NCBI RefSeq assembly: GCF_038096175.1
Contig: NZ_CP151099.1
Location: forward strand, 3,350,501 to 3,414,500
Length of the DNA: 64,000 bases
Source of the DNA: Nostoc sp. UHCC 0302
GTDB taxonomy: Bacteria; Cyanobacteriota; Cyanobacteriia; Cyanobacteriales; Nostocaceae
Reading direction: 5' to 3'
The notes beneath the pieces are model-generated. The model had not been told where the DNA came from, searched no databases, and worked only from the letters and a program-made list of their open reading frames with translations. Positions 25,543 to 34,836 of the stretch are shown here, piece after piece (positions within the stretch are counted from its first letter, which is position 1; each line of letters begins with the position of its first letter). The position numbers were made by a program, and so were the translations under genes.

Positions 25543-27897
25543 TTATTGTCGTGCCATAATAGTACGCACTTCGGCTTCTCTGTCCTGAATCAAATCTCCA
25601 CTAACATCCACTATCACACTATAAATCTTGGCCGTACACTTGAAGGGCGGTTCATAATCGGGTGTTATAGGCGCGCCAGGGGCTATGCCACAGGTTACGC
25701 CACTGGTCAGACCTAGTGCTAAGGGAGTCGTCACCGGGACATCGGCTTGCCCAACCAATTTCTCATCGATATACAGTTGGGCGCGACCCGGTGTTCCTTT
25801 CCCCTTGGCTAAATCTGCTTGACCGGTCACTTTAAACTCAAAGCGCAACTGGTGACGACCTTCCGGGACTGATGAGACAGACTCGACATGATAGAGCGAT
25901 CGCGCTACATAATTATGAACCCAGTGCAGTTTACCATCTTTGAGATAAAAGGAGTAGCCACTATCATTACCCCCATGAGCAAGTAATACTCCTTGTGCGC
26001 CACCTCTGGGAATCTCGACATCAGCCGTAATACTGTGGGGACGATTTAAGACTCTGACAGCACTATTTGCTGGAATTGCCTGAGTATCAGGATAATAAGT
26101 ATAGCGGCTACGATTGAGAGCAATCTGAGGACGTTCTTCGGCAAATCGTTGTACACCCCTTCCATCCACAGGCAAAACATTGTATTTTCCCGCTTCTACA
26201 TACCAAGTGGCAATCATCTCAATCAGCTTAGGGCGGTTGTCAGCAGCAATGTCGTAATTTTCGGCAAAATCTGATGCGACGTGATACAGTTCCCAGTGAT
26301 AGGTATCTAGGTCTGTCAAAGTTTGGGCTGAGATTGGTGTACCAAAAAACTGACCTGCTTCTGTAAATGAAGCACCAGGCCAAGGACAAACTGCCCGCCA
26401 GCCATCATGATAAAGAGAGCGATGTCCCATCATCTCGAAATACTGGGTAAGGTGCTTAGTGGGTGCGTCAGCATTATTAAAAGTATGGGCGAAGCTGACA
26501 CCTTCTAGGGGAGATTGGGTGACACCCTTGATTGTTGTTGGTGGTTCAATTTCTAGTAGCTCAAGTACTGTTGGCACTAGGTCAATGGCATGGGCATACT
26601 GAGTAAGAATTGTACCTTTTGCCTCAATGCCTTGAGTCCAATGGACTATCAAGGGGTCACTGATTCCACCCCGATAGGTTTCCCGTTTCCAGCGACGGAA
26701 AGGCGTATTACCTGCCCAAGCCCAGCCCCAAGCATAATGGTTGAAGGTTTCTGGGCTGCCTAGCTTGTCCAGTGCCTTGAGATTTTCCTCTAGGGATTCT
26801 GGCACATTGTTAAAAAACAAGTTTTCATTAACTGAACCAGTAGCTCCACCTTCCGAACTTGCCCCGTTGTCCGAGATGACAATAATTATAGTATTGTCGA
26901 ACTCGTCGATCGCTTTGAGGAAGTCGAGTAAGCGACCAATGTGGTGGTCAGTATGGGTTAAAAAGCCTGCAAATACTTCCATCATCCGGGCATAGAGCCG
27001 CTTTTCTGCTGCTGAGAGAGTATCCCAGTGGGGAACGTCGGGATCATGGCGGGAGAGTTTGGCATCGGCAGGGACGATCCCTATTTGCTGCTGACGGGCA
27101 AAAACTTCCTCCCTGTATGCCTCCCAACCACGATCGAACTTGCCTGCGTAGGCATCAGCCCATTCTTTCGGTACATGATGAGGGGCGTGCATCGCACCAG
27201 GACAGAAATACATGAAAAAGGGTTTATTTGGGGCAATCTGCTTGGCATCAGCGATAAAGCTAATTGCCTTGTCTACTAAGTCTTCTGTCAAATGGTAGCC
27301 TTCTGCGGGGGTCTTTTCTGGCTTGACGGTGTGGTTATCATAAACCAATTCTGGATAATACTGGTGGGTTTCTCCTCCTAGAAAACCATAAAAACGTTCA
27401 AAACCGCGACCGAGAGGCCAGCGATCGTAGGGGCCGGCGGCAGATATCTGGTCTGAGGGGGTTAAATGCCATTTTCCGATCGCATAAGTGTTATAACCCT
27501 TCTGTAGTAACATCTCCGAGAGAAACCCATTCTCAAAGGGGATATTCCCATTACTACCTGGATAACCGGTAGACCCTTCTGTAATGCAAGACATAGCGTT
27601 GGAATGGTGATTGCGCCCAGTTAGAAGGCAAGAGCGGGTGGGTGAACACAACGCCGTCGTGTGTAGATTGTTGTAGCGCAAGCCATTGGCAGCTAGTGCG
27701 TCTAGGTTGGGTGTTTTGATGGAACTTCCGTAGCTCCCAAATTGGCCAAAGCCCGTATCATCGAAGACGATAAATAGTACGTTTGGTGTGCCTTCTTTGG
27801 CTCGTAAAGGTTCTGGCCAAGCAGGACTGGAACGATCAACAGTCCGTTCTATTACACCAGGGAAAGCATTTCCAGGTTTGTATTCACGCAGCGACAT
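25543..27897 (-). CDS. Arylsulfatase (type I sulfatase)
   Basis: This 784-residue protein hydrolyses sulfate esters. The metal site starts with NVLFIVFDDTGFG, and the formylglycine motif is CSPTR at C84-R88, the cysteine matured by an FGE-type enzyme. Further active-site marks are GKWHL, HAPH and VISDNGAS. The C-terminal 250 residues add a beta-rich domain (HSITADVEIPRGGAQGVLLA) seen in large bacterial arylsulfatases. No signal peptide is visible, suggesting a cytoplasmic enzyme. It is the last gene of a minus-strand operon after a BASS-type permease and a DUF202 protein, 30 bases from the latter. Together they may take up and cleave an organic sulfate. Confidence 0.94.
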   Translation of the reverse strand: MSLREYKPGNAFPGVIERTVDRSSPAWPEPLRAKEGTPNVLFIVFDDTGFGQFGSYGSSIKTPNLDALAANGLRYNNLHTTALCSPTRSCLLTGRNHHSNAMSCITEGSTGYPGSNGNIPFENGFLSEMLLQKGYNTYAIGKWHLTPSDQISAAGPYDRWPLGRGFERFYGFLGGETHQYYPELVYDNHTVKPEKTPAEGYHLTEDLVDKAISFIADAKQIAPNKPFFMYFCPGAMHAPHHVPKEWADAYAGKFDRGWEAYREEVFARQQQIGIVPADAKLSRHDPDVPHWDTLSAAEKRLYARMMEVFAGFLTHTDHHIGRLLDFLKAIDEFDNTIIIVISDNGASSEGGATGSVNENLFFNNVPESLEENLKALDKLGSPETFNHYAWGWAWAGNTPFRRWKRETYRGGISDPLIVHWTQGIEAKGTILTQYAHAIDLVPTVLELLEIEPPTTIKGVTQSPLEGVSFAHTFNNADAPTKHLTQYFEMMGHRSLYHDGWRAVCPWPGASFTEAGQFFGTPISAQTLTDLDTYHWELYHVASDFAENYDIAADNRPKLIEMIATWYVEAGKYNVLPVDGRGVQRFAEERPQIALNRSRYTYYPDTQAIPANSAVRVLNRPHSITADVEIPRGGAQGVLLAHGGNDSGYSFYLKDGKLHWVHNYVARSLYHVESVSSVPEGRHQLRFEFKVTGQADLAKGKGTPGRAQLYIDEKLVGQADVPVTTPLALGLTSGVTCGIAPGAPITPDYEPPFKCTAKIYSVIVDVSGDLIQDREAEVRTIMARQ

Positions 27898-27927
27898 ATA
27901 CCTAAACTCCTAATGAATATGCAATAC

Positions 27928-28332
27928 TTAAAAATTCCCAGACTTAATTACTACACCGATAAAACTAACTAAGCCAATTACTAGCAAAGCCACCCCAACA
28001 ATTTCTGCACTATGAGAGGTTTTGTAAGTATAGCGATCGCTTTGAATTTGTTGGAGTAGCTGATGATGTTCTCTTAATCCTAAAACCATGCCCAACATTC
28101 CTGTGCCAATAAAAGACAGCCCAACAATAACCGAAAATCTCACTGGGTTAAGATTATGACTCTGGTGAGTATTTTCAATGGTTCTCACGATGGTGGGGAT
28201 ACCAAAGCCAAACCCAATTAACGACAGACACGTGCGTATCCAAGCCATTAAGGTGCGATCTGCTGCTGCCCGACTGCGGTATTTGGCCATTTCGGTACGA
28301 TCTACCGCTAAATCATTGGTAGAATGACTCAT
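27928..28332 (-). CDS. DUF202/YidH-like small membrane protein
   Basis: This 134-residue protein has three predicted membrane helices and the DUF202 opening AAADRTLMAWIRTCLSLIGFGFGI. The rest has helices around FSVIVGLSFIGTGMLGMVLG and VGVALLVIGLVSFIGVVI. Function is unknown for the family. Its ATG overlaps the stop of the BASS permease by 4 bases (ATGA), so the two are translationally coupled, and the sulfatase follows after 30 bases. Context suggests a helper for transport. Confidence 0.88.
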   Translation of the reverse strand: MSHSTNDLAVDRTEMAKYRSRAAADRTLMAWIRTCLSLIGFGFGIPTIVRTIENTHQSHNLNPVRFSVIVGLSFIGTGMLGMVLGLREHHQLLQQIQSDRYTYKTSHSAEIVGVALLVIGLVSFIGVVIKSGNF

Positions 28333-29261
28333 AATGGGTTAGTTTTGGCAAATCTGCGTTTATTCCAGATTGAGTAGGGAACACCTATAAAAGCTCCCAA
28401 AATTAGGTAAGCTACCAGTGTCGGAATCACCTGCTGCTGTACATGATTCAAAATAGCGATAAACAAAGCTAAACCAAAATTACGAGCAATACAGAAAATT
28501 GCCAAGGTAGCTCGCATATCATCATCGAGTCTGCCTAAGGTGTGTCCAATCCCTAGAGAAGCAATCACCATAATTGCGATCGCTACGAGTGGTAATTGCC
28601 AAACTCTGGAAAACAGTGGCAGCCCTAAGATGCACACTAAAACAACCATCACTAAAAAGAGATTATCAGCAATAAAAGTCAAGGGCTGGGCAATCTTTTG
28701 GGCAAATTTAGGGGCGAACTTTTGCATTAAAATACCGAGACTGACAGGCAATAACTGCACTATCATCACTTGCCGGGCAACTTCTAAAATTGTCACCTTT
28801 TGTGAAATATTCTCAAATAAGGTAGCAAAAATTTCCAAGGTGAGGGGAGTAAAAAAAACTGCAAGTATTGCCAGAGTTAGCTGAAGACTCGCTGAATATT
28901 GGAAGCCGCCTCCAGCCTTTTGCGATCGCTTCGTAGTCAGAGGCGCACCTGGAGAAGCTGCCAACAAGGTCAATCCTATCATTACTTCCGGTGGTAAGTT
29001 CAACAGTTTCAACAGTAGAATAACCACCAGAGGCACTAGCACAACAACGGCTAGAAGCGCACGGAATACTAAGGCAGGTTTTCGCCAGAAGGAGAGCATC
29101 TTTTCAAAGGAGACGTTGCTCCCTATGGCTAACATTAGAGAAAAAATAGTGACTTTAACGAGAATCAGTAATAAGGGATGGTGCATGGTTTTCAAATGAC
29201 TGATCCTGGATGGGGAAAAATCACTAAAATATTCCGAAATTGCGCTAAAGCGGGACAACAA
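28329..29261 (-). CDS. Bile-acid:sodium-symporter (BASS) family permease
   Basis: This 310-residue protein has about nine hydrophobic helices. It shows the BASS-type segments VTIFSLMLAIGSNVSFEKML, MIGLTLLAASPGAPLTTKRS and IFCIARNFGLALFIAIL. BASS proteins move organic anions, including bile acids, sulfated compounds and 2-keto acids, with sodium. It is the first gene of the operon with the DUF202 protein and arylsulfatase, so import of a sulfate ester is a reasonable inference. The start at 29261 adds an N-terminal extension of about 30 hydrophilic residues. M26 (MHHPLLLILVKV) is an alternative start. Confidence 0.85.
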   Translation of the reverse strand: MLSRFSAISEYFSDFSPSRISHLKTMHHPLLLILVKVTIFSLMLAIGSNVSFEKMLSFWRKPALVFRALLAVVVLVPLVVILLLKLLNLPPEVMIGLTLLAASPGAPLTTKRSQKAGGGFQYSASLQLTLAILAVFFTPLTLEIFATLFENISQKVTILEVARQVMIVQLLPVSLGILMQKFAPKFAQKIAQPLTFIADNLFLVMVVLVCILGLPLFSRVWQLPLVAIAIMVIASLGIGHTLGRLDDDMRATLAIFCIARNFGLALFIAILNHVQQQVIPTLVAYLILGAFIGVPYSIWNKRRFAKTNPL

Positions 29262-29660
29262 TCAGCCAGCAAACTAACAGATTCTACCAATTAAATTTAT
29301 TCCTAATGCATGTTCATATTCTGTTAGTTCCTCTAATGTATGGGCAGGTAAATAATGAATATTTGTGTATTTCATCTGATGACTGCTGAAGAATTCTTGA
29401 AGTTACTCAATAGACATAGAAATTTATCTATCAAACTGTACTCATAGCTGATTTATAAACAGAAATAAATCACTCTGCATCCTCCTAAAGAAATTGAAGA
29501 AGTTGGAACTATTGTGCTAAAACGGGAAAACTGTACGCTAAGGAATTAATAAAGTTCGTGAAAGCCCTGTCCAGAATAATTTACAGCCTGTTAGATTTTT
29601 CAAAAATAGTTTATGCCTTATGTAGGAAGCAATTTGGATATCAACCGAGATATGTCCAAA
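29262..29660. other. Spacer between the sulfatase operon and the dinB remnant
   Basis: About 400 AT-rich bases with no gene. The left part should contain the promoter of the minus-strand sulfatase operon. Confidence 0.4.
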
Positions 29661-29957
29661 ATGGAACCAATTCGTAAAGTTTTGTAAACTAAACGGAGAG
29701 TAAAGATAGTTCACGTTGATATGAACGCCTTCTACGCATCGGTGGAACAGAGGGATAACCCTAGCTATCGAGGTAAACCGTTAGTAGTTGGTGGCAGTCC
29801 GAATCAACGAGGCGTAGTTGCAGCAGCCAGTTATGAAGCTCGTAAGTTTGGCATTCACTCCGCGACGCCGTTTCGCAAGCGTCAAACACAACTTGTCTTG
29901 AATATTTCTAACTTCAGAAAGAATTATCGAATTTGTCTAAATCAAATATATCAATAA
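29661..29957 (+). pseudogene. dinB: dinB (DNA polymerase IV) 5' remnant
   Basis: The plus strand encodes MEPIRK at 29661, then about 27 bases containing a stop, then [15 protein letters not shown] and [20 protein letters not shown] followed by [16 protein letters not shown], the first 70 residues of a Y-family polymerase. The metal-binding Asp of HVD is kept. The homology ends after HSA, where a GC-rich short-repeat-like patch (about 29860-29883) begins, and the frame closes soon after. The rest of the palm, fingers and little finger is gone. It is a dead gene. Confidence 0.85.
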
Positions 29958-30012
29958 AAATTGATTTAGTTTATAGTTATCCATGTGTTCTCAAAAGTGA
30001 CTCGGCTTACAG

Positions 30013-30077
30013 AATTCACGTGCAGTGCGTTGTTTACCTGCCGCAAGAGTCAGATTGCGCTAGAGTCTGTAAAAGCG
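30013..30077 (+). repeat. 65-bp dispersed repeat, copy 1
   Basis: This stretch (AATTCACGTGCAGTGCGTTG at its left end, CTGTAAAAGCG at its right end) recurs with about ten changes at 32192-32256. It lies just upstream of the pentapeptide-repeat gene. Confidence 0.6.
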
Positions 30078-30125
30078 GATACTCAAGGTGTATCCATCTC
30101 AAACCTCGCTTTCAGTATATTAGCC

Positions 30126-30755
30126 ATGCCCCTTAACTTCTCCGGACAAAACAAGAGAGGTCATTCTTTCAAAGGTCAAGACTTGTCTGAGGCAAACTTT
30201 AGTTATGCAGATATCCAAAGTACAGATTTTAGCGGGGCTAACCTCAATAGTGCTAACCTTGATGGCGTTAACCTCAAGAGCGCTGACTTAAGAGGCGCTA
30301 ATCTGTATGGCGTTAACTTAAGAGGTGCTGATCTAAGAGGTGCTAAGCTTTCATGTGCTAACCTCGATGGCGCTAACCTTGAAGGCGTTAATCTCGATGG
30401 CGCTAACCTTGATAGTGCTAATCTTTTTGGCGTTAACCTTTTTGGCGCTAACCTTGATGGCGCTAACTTGTCTAGCGCTAACCTGTCTAGGGTTAACCTC
30501 AAGAGCGCTAATCTTTTTGGCGTTAACCTGTCTAGGGCTAACCTAACAAACGCTAACCTTGATGGCGCTAACCTTGAGTATGCTGACCTTGAGTCTGCTA
30601 ATCTTGATGGTGCTAGCCTGTCTGGTGCTAACCTCGAATATACTAACCTCACCAAAATTGTTTGGAATGAGAATACAAGATGGCAAGATGTGCGAGTAGG
30701 GGAAACAGCAATAAATGTGCCTCAAGCTTTACTAGAACAAAATCAAAGTACATAG
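30126..30755 (+). CDS. Pentapeptide-repeat protein
   Basis: From the ATG at 30126 (MPLNFSGQNKRGHSFKGQDL) this 209-residue protein is almost entirely A(N/D)LxG-type pentapeptides, about thirty in a row, which fold into a right-handed quadrilateral beta-helix. It ends with WNENTRWQDVRVGE, a cap often seen in cyanobacterial members. The frame is open back to 29985, but that part is dispersed-repeat DNA, and family members start at MPxxFSGQNxRG. There is no signal peptide. Roles for such proteins range from DNA mimicry to scaffolding, and none is implied by the neighbours. The DNA shows a 15-base periodicity (GGCGCTAACCTTGAT-like units). Confidence 0.92.
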   Translation: MPLNFSGQNKRGHSFKGQDLSEANFSYADIQSTDFSGANLNSANLDGVNLKSADLRGANLYGVNLRGADLRGAKLSCANLDGANLEGVNLDGANLDSANLFGVNLFGANLDGANLSSANLSRVNLKSANLFGVNLSRANLTNANLDGANLEYADLESANLDGASLSGANLEYTNLTKIVWNENTRWQDVRVGETAINVPQALLEQNQST

Positions 30756-31253
30756 CATTAATTTATACTCTAATTTCCAGTAAATCTTACTTCTCCCCAC
30801 CTCCCCCAACTCTCCACCGCGATATACTCCCCACCGAACACATAAAAGCCCCTGCCTAAGACAGCGCACCGACACCCAAGCTCCTCTCCTCTTTGCCATT
30901 GTCGGGAAGTGAGATTGTAGACTTGTACTGGAGTTCCGAGCGAAGAGAGGAATCTGGGGCAATCTCTAATATTTCTTAAAAGGCGATCGCTTGTAGTCGA
31001 GATGCTCTATTCGTGCATCCAGAACAAAGGTGCTTGGAAGGTAGATTAAAAACTGATTTGAGCGGATTGCATTCCTAAGGAGAAATTAAGGATTAGTAAG
31101 GCTTCTAAAAAACTTTTCGGTCTACTGATTGTACTTATCTCTGACTGTGATTTTGGCGATCGCCATTAATGTACCTATTGGTGCGATACCGAAAGCAACC
31201 ACTGGGATGCCACAGATGCAATTATCTTAACCTCTGGCAGATGCCTTAGCAGG
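30756..31253. other. Spacer between the pentapeptide and VOC genes
   Basis: About 500 bases with C-rich tracts and one HIP1 octamer near 30983. I see no gene or clear structure. Confidence 0.4.
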
Positions 31254-31562
31254 CTAAAATGGTGTTCCATAGGTTTCCACAATTTTTTTGTCTTGCGCTT
31301 GAGGTGAAAAAAGTTCCCATTCAATGCCGTTGATATCATGTGTGCTAGAAAATCCTTGCACCGCTTCATCTTCAAAACCAATGTGTCGTAGTTCCCCAGC
31401 GCGTTCTGGCATTTGATTAATCGAAAAGTTGAGCAAATCGGTTCGCCACATTGCATACTTTCCAGGGACAACTACAGTGGGGTCAAACCTCAGCCGCTGA
31501 CTGTAATCAGCAATCGATGCTTGAAGATCATTTACCACAAGAGCAATATGAAAGCGTTTCAT
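31254..31562 (-). CDS. Small VOC-family protein
   Basis: This 102-residue protein starts MKRFHIALVVNDLQASIADYSQRL and has the VOC strand order with DLLNFSINQ, RHIGFEDEA and WELFSPQAQ. His at position 5, His near 80 and Glu in WELF are the likely metal ligands. It is one half-domain pair and would dimerise. Related small VOC proteins act on organoarsenicals, glutathione adducts or antibiotics. The substrate is not evident. It is monocistronic on the minus strand. Confidence 0.75.
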   Translation of the reverse strand: MKRFHIALVVNDLQASIADYSQRLRFDPTVVVPGKYAMWRTDLLNFSINQMPERAGELRHIGFEDEAVQGFSSTHDINGIEWELFSPQAQDKKIVETYGTPF

Positions 31563-32191
31563 ACAAACAAATCTTTTTTGCTAACAGCATAATCATTACA
31601 ATAAAAAATCTTTTTAATTTAGCAACAGTCTCCAGTCTGAATAGCTTTTTGCTATTAGACTACTAGTTTTGCTCCCCGCAAAAAGCATTTTTATGCTGTG
31701 TACACTGGCTCCCTTAAAATACGGCTGCAATTGCGATCGCCATCATTGTAGTAGTCTGCGGTACTTCGCGACAGCCTTGAGCGCACTTCACTCTTGGGAG
31801 CAATAAGCGAAGCTTAAGCCTACGGCTGTCGCACATAATTGTCCCTGCATTGAGTTATTCGGGGCGGTGATGGTATGCCGCTTCAGTAGCGAATGTAAAC
31901 CAATGATTGTCACGCATCTGACTGGGTTACATCGGGGGCGGTCTTGATGCTGGCGCTTAACTCTTGTGTGACGGCAGTTTCAAGATTTTTCGTTTTTTTG
32001 CATAAAACATAAAACTCTAGCTGAAGAATATTACATACCAAACGAATTATATGTAAACCAAGGGACAACGTTTAAAAGTCCCGTATTTTATTTCCCTTTT
32101 TCATTCACTGCTCTGGAATTCATGCAAAACGGGCAGTTTTTCATTGTACTAGTGATCTCAAGAGAGTCAAGCACCCATTGTCAGCAATTGA
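31563..32191. other. Spacer between the VOC gene and the transporter cluster
   Basis: About 630 bases with no supported gene. It holds a HIP1 octamer near 31733 and an inverted repeat GCGACAGCC/GGCTGTCGC (near 31768 and 31823). Confidence 0.4.
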
Positions 32192-32256
32192 AATTTACGT
32201 GCAGTGCGTTGTTTACTTGCCGTAACCGGAATATTGCGCTACAGCCTGTAAAAGCG
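32192..32256 (+). repeat. 65-bp dispersed repeat, copy 2
   Basis: Second copy of the repeat at 30013-30077, same orientation and length, ending CTGTAAAAGCG. It lies just downstream of the EamA transporter gene, at the 3' border of the five-gene operon. Confidence 0.6.
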
Positions 32257-32305
32257 TTAACCATATTCAGATTAAAAAATTGCAGTTAGAAGAAGCTTGG
32301 CAATT

Positions 32306-33184
32306 TTATATATTACTTGTAAAAGACTTAATTGATGTTTTTCTTCCAAAAACAATAAGAACTAAGCCAATTAAAATCAATAGTGATGCTACTAAATTTA
32401 TTGTAGTAATTTTTTCATTGAGGAACAAGTTAGAAAAAACAAATCCGAAGACAGGAACAAGCAATGCAAAAGGTGTCACAATATTTGCTGAATACCTTCT
32501 TAATAGCCATCCCCAGATACCAAAGGCAAGAACAGTAGCGATTAATCCTGTGTAAAAAATAGTTCCTATCCCAAGAAGGTTGATATGAGCAAGAGCATCC
32601 TTCTGCCCTTCCTCAAAAATTGTTGATAAAGCAAGTAGTGGAAGTGGAGGAATAATGCTCATCCATATCATAAGCCTGAACATATCAACATTTCCTGCCA
32701 TTTTTATGAAAATGTTTGCGAAAGACCAAGCTATAGATGCCATTAAGACTAAGCAAAAACCCCATAAATTAGCGCTATTAATCATACTAGAAGCAATTAG
32801 TCCAATCCCACTAAAAGCAATACCAATACCAATTTTTTGCCATAATACTGGAGCATCATTTAATATTCTAGCCGAGAGAAGAGAAGTAAAAAGAACTTGC
32901 GATTGAATCAGGAGAGAAGACAGTCCTGCGGGTGTCCCAACTTTAATACCTATAAATAGAAAAGAGTATTTAACAACACCTAAAGTAAAACCTATTGCCA
33001 AAATCCATTTCCATGAGATTTGTCCTCTCTTAAAGAAGATTACAGCGGGAAAGGCTGCTACAGTAAATCTAAGACATGAGAACAGAAGTGGAGGAAATGA
33101 ATCCAGTCCAACCTTGATAACAACAAAGTTAAGCCCCCAAATCAAGGCAACAAGTATTGCAAGAAATGTATCTTTAGCTTTCAA
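32306..33184 (-). CDS. EamA/DMT-family transporter
   Basis: This 292-residue protein has ten hydrophobic helices arranged as two EamA repeats. The first starts FLAILVALIWGLNFVVIKVG. The second includes LMASIAWSFANIFIKMAG and ends IGLVLIVFG. Family members mostly export amino acids, nucleosides or other small metabolites. It is the last gene of a five-gene minus-strand unit, 104 bases after the 2-oxoglutarate oxygenase gene. Export of the cluster product, or self-protection, is the natural inference. The ATG at 33184 gives a short cytoplasmic start before helix 1. Confidence 0.88.
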   Translation of the reverse strand: MKAKDTFLAILVALIWGLNFVVIKVGLDSFPPLLFSCLRFTVAAFPAVIFFKRGQISWKWILAIGFTLGVVKYSFLFIGIKVGTPAGLSSLLIQSQVLFTSLLSARILNDAPVLWQKIGIGIAFSGIGLIASSMINSANLWGFCLVLMASIAWSFANIFIKMAGNVDMFRLMIWMSIIPPLPLLALSTIFEEGQKDALAHINLLGIGTIFYTGLIATVLAFGIWGWLLRRYSANIVTPFALLVPVFGFVFSNLFLNEKITTINLVASLLILIGLVLIVFGRKTSIKSFTSNI

Positions 33185-33288
33185 TTATTTTATTCCTCTC
33201 AAATAGGCTACTTAAAATATGTACTAGTTTTCGTGAGGTAAAATTATTAGATTTTGGTTAAAGTCTGCAAGTCAAAAATTAATTATTA

Positions 33289-34098
33289 TTAACTCCAAAC
33301 TATACCATTCTTAAAGTCATCGTCAAAAAAACCAATAAAAAAACCTACAGTAATACGCGTTTGACCTGATACTCGATCAATTTCATGGTAATTAGTAGGA
33401 TTTATGAGATAAATATCACTTACCTTGGGTTTAAAAACAAAGCAAGGCTTTTCTTTTACAACTTCATAATCATATCCTATTCCATTTTTTATTTTATACT
33501 GTTCGTCATCTGGGTTCCATGATTTCATATAATGACGTAAATTACCTCCATTGTCACATTCTTGAATGCAGATAATACAACTGAGCTGATATTTAAGTTT
33601 AGCAACTAATAAATCTGTTGATTTAGCATCTCTCATAATATTGTCATTATGGAGAGGATTCATAATTCCATCAGAATGGATTCTAACAATAAAGGGTGCA
33701 TATGTTCGCCCATCTGGTTCTTGTGCTATTTTTAGACTGTGTAAATTAAATATATGCTGTAGTTTTTGTCTTACATAAATAGATATATCAAACTGCATTG
33801 GAAATAATGAACTGTTTGCTTGAGCTTCCCTAAAATATTTATCTGGTTGGTTCAAATCCTTTGCAAGATAAGAACCTATTGTAGTAAGACTTCCGTTAGA
33901 ATATTGAGTAACAATTGCTCGCTCAAGGTTACGCTGTATTATTTGAATAGTAGTGTCAAGAATATTCTCATCAAGAAAATTTTTGAGAACAATCGCTGCA
34001 AATTTGCTTTCAGCAATCCCCCTTAAAGCATTAATATCTAATGGATGATCGCCAGAACTATAAATAATTTCTTTCCAAGCCTTCTCTATATTTTTCAT
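33289..34098 (-). CDS. Fe(II)/2-oxoglutarate-dependent oxygenase-like protein
   Basis: This 269-residue protein shows a likely facial triad: H150-x-D152 in MNPLHNDN and distal H238 in NPTNYHEIDRV, followed by R248 (QTRITVGFF), the usual 2-oxoglutarate anchor. The strand motifs IYLINPTNYHEID and ITVGFFIGF resemble prolyl-hydroxylase-type folds. It probably hydroxylates or desaturates the molecule built by the neighbouring ligases. The gene starts 3 bases after the amidotransferase stop, so the two are co-translated. No signal peptide is present. The substrate is unknown and the overall sequence is divergent. Confidence 0.75.
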   Translation of the reverse strand: MKNIEKAWKEIIYSSGDHPLDINALRGIAESKFAAIVLKNFLDENILDTTIQIIQRNLERAIVTQYSNGSLTTIGSYLAKDLNQPDKYFREAQANSSLFPMQFDISIYVRQKLQHIFNLHSLKIAQEPDGRTYAPFIVRIHSDGIMNPLHNDNIMRDAKSTDLLVAKLKYQLSCIICIQECDNGGNLRHYMKSWNPDDEQYKIKNGIGYDYEVVKEKPCFVFKPKVSDIYLINPTNYHEIDRVSGQTRITVGFFIGFFDDDFKNGIVWS

Positions 34099-34101
34099 AT
34101 C

Positions 34102-34821
34102 TTATCTATGTGTCAGTGGAAGCTCTATAATTTCCCCTTGAGTTAGGGGATGCCAGCATTCATAAGGAGCAATTTCAGAAATAATTTCAGAGGCAATGAA
34201 AAATGCAGACTTTGTTTGCACTTTATACATTGTGAAATATGAAGGAAAGCGAGTATTTTTAGGAGTCCAATGAATTACATATGCTCTTTTTGGATTTACT
34301 ACTATAGCGTTAGCAGAGCTTCCTCCAGGTGCAAGATTTTCTAACTTTTTTATGATTTCAAGGTGATCAGAAAATTTATCCTGTGTTGGCGGGATAATAT
34401 AATCAAAATACTCTCCAGAATCAAAGGTTGAGCGTTCAAGTCCCAGCTTTTGGTAAACAGTAGGGAGAAAACCGTTATGGAAAAGATACCAAGGGACAGG
34501 CATTCCTTGTCGTGTAATAGGATGAGTGCATCCTATGCCTTGATTGTGTGTAAGGGTTGCATGTCTTACATGAACTGTAAGAAAGTCAGTTTCAATTTCG
34601 TGAAGTAAAGATTGTCTAAGGCTTTCTTTAATAGAACGTGTATCTCGATGAACAGATAATCCGTGAGGAGACAAACTGTTTCTCCATAAAGCACCCCATC
34701 CATTTGGATGACGGCAAATAGGGCCATCATGAGATGCTGTTATACCTTCACTCATGGAAAGGGCTGCGTTGAGTACAGATTGTGTTGAAAAGCTACCTAG
34801 AGCAAGAATCATTCGGCACAT
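34102..34821 (-). CDS. Class II glutamine amidotransferase
   Basis: This 239-residue Ntn-hydrolase has Cys2 at the mature N-terminus (MCRMILALGSF). Other class II marks are NGWGALWR (about 40-47), HVRHAT (84-89), C98-THP and the oxyanion Asn in FHNGFL (114-119). Such domains release ammonia from glutamine or, as in EgtC, hydrolyse a gamma-glutamyl amide. It lacks a synthetase domain of its own. The PP-loop protein two genes upstream could provide it, so the pair would resemble a split asparagine-synthetase-like enzyme. It starts 15 bases after the ATP-grasp gene. Confidence 0.85.
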   Translation of the reverse strand: MCRMILALGSFSTQSVLNAALSMSEGITASHDGPICRHPNGWGALWRNSLSPHGLSVHRDTRSIKESLRQSLLHEIETDFLTVHVRHATLTHNQGIGCTHPITRQGMPVPWYLFHNGFLPTVYQKLGLERSTFDSGEYFDYIIPPTQDKFSDHLEIIKKLENLAPGGSSANAIVVNPKRAYVIHWTPKNTRFPSYFTMYKVQTKSAFFIASEIISEIAPYECWHPLTQGEIIELPLTHR

Positions 34822-34836
34822 AATGCAACATTCATA

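Noticed and set aside
30203-30655. Long minus-strand frame across the pentapeptide gene
   Set aside because: It is an antisense shadow produced by the 15-base periodicity and gives only a repeated SRLAP pattern.
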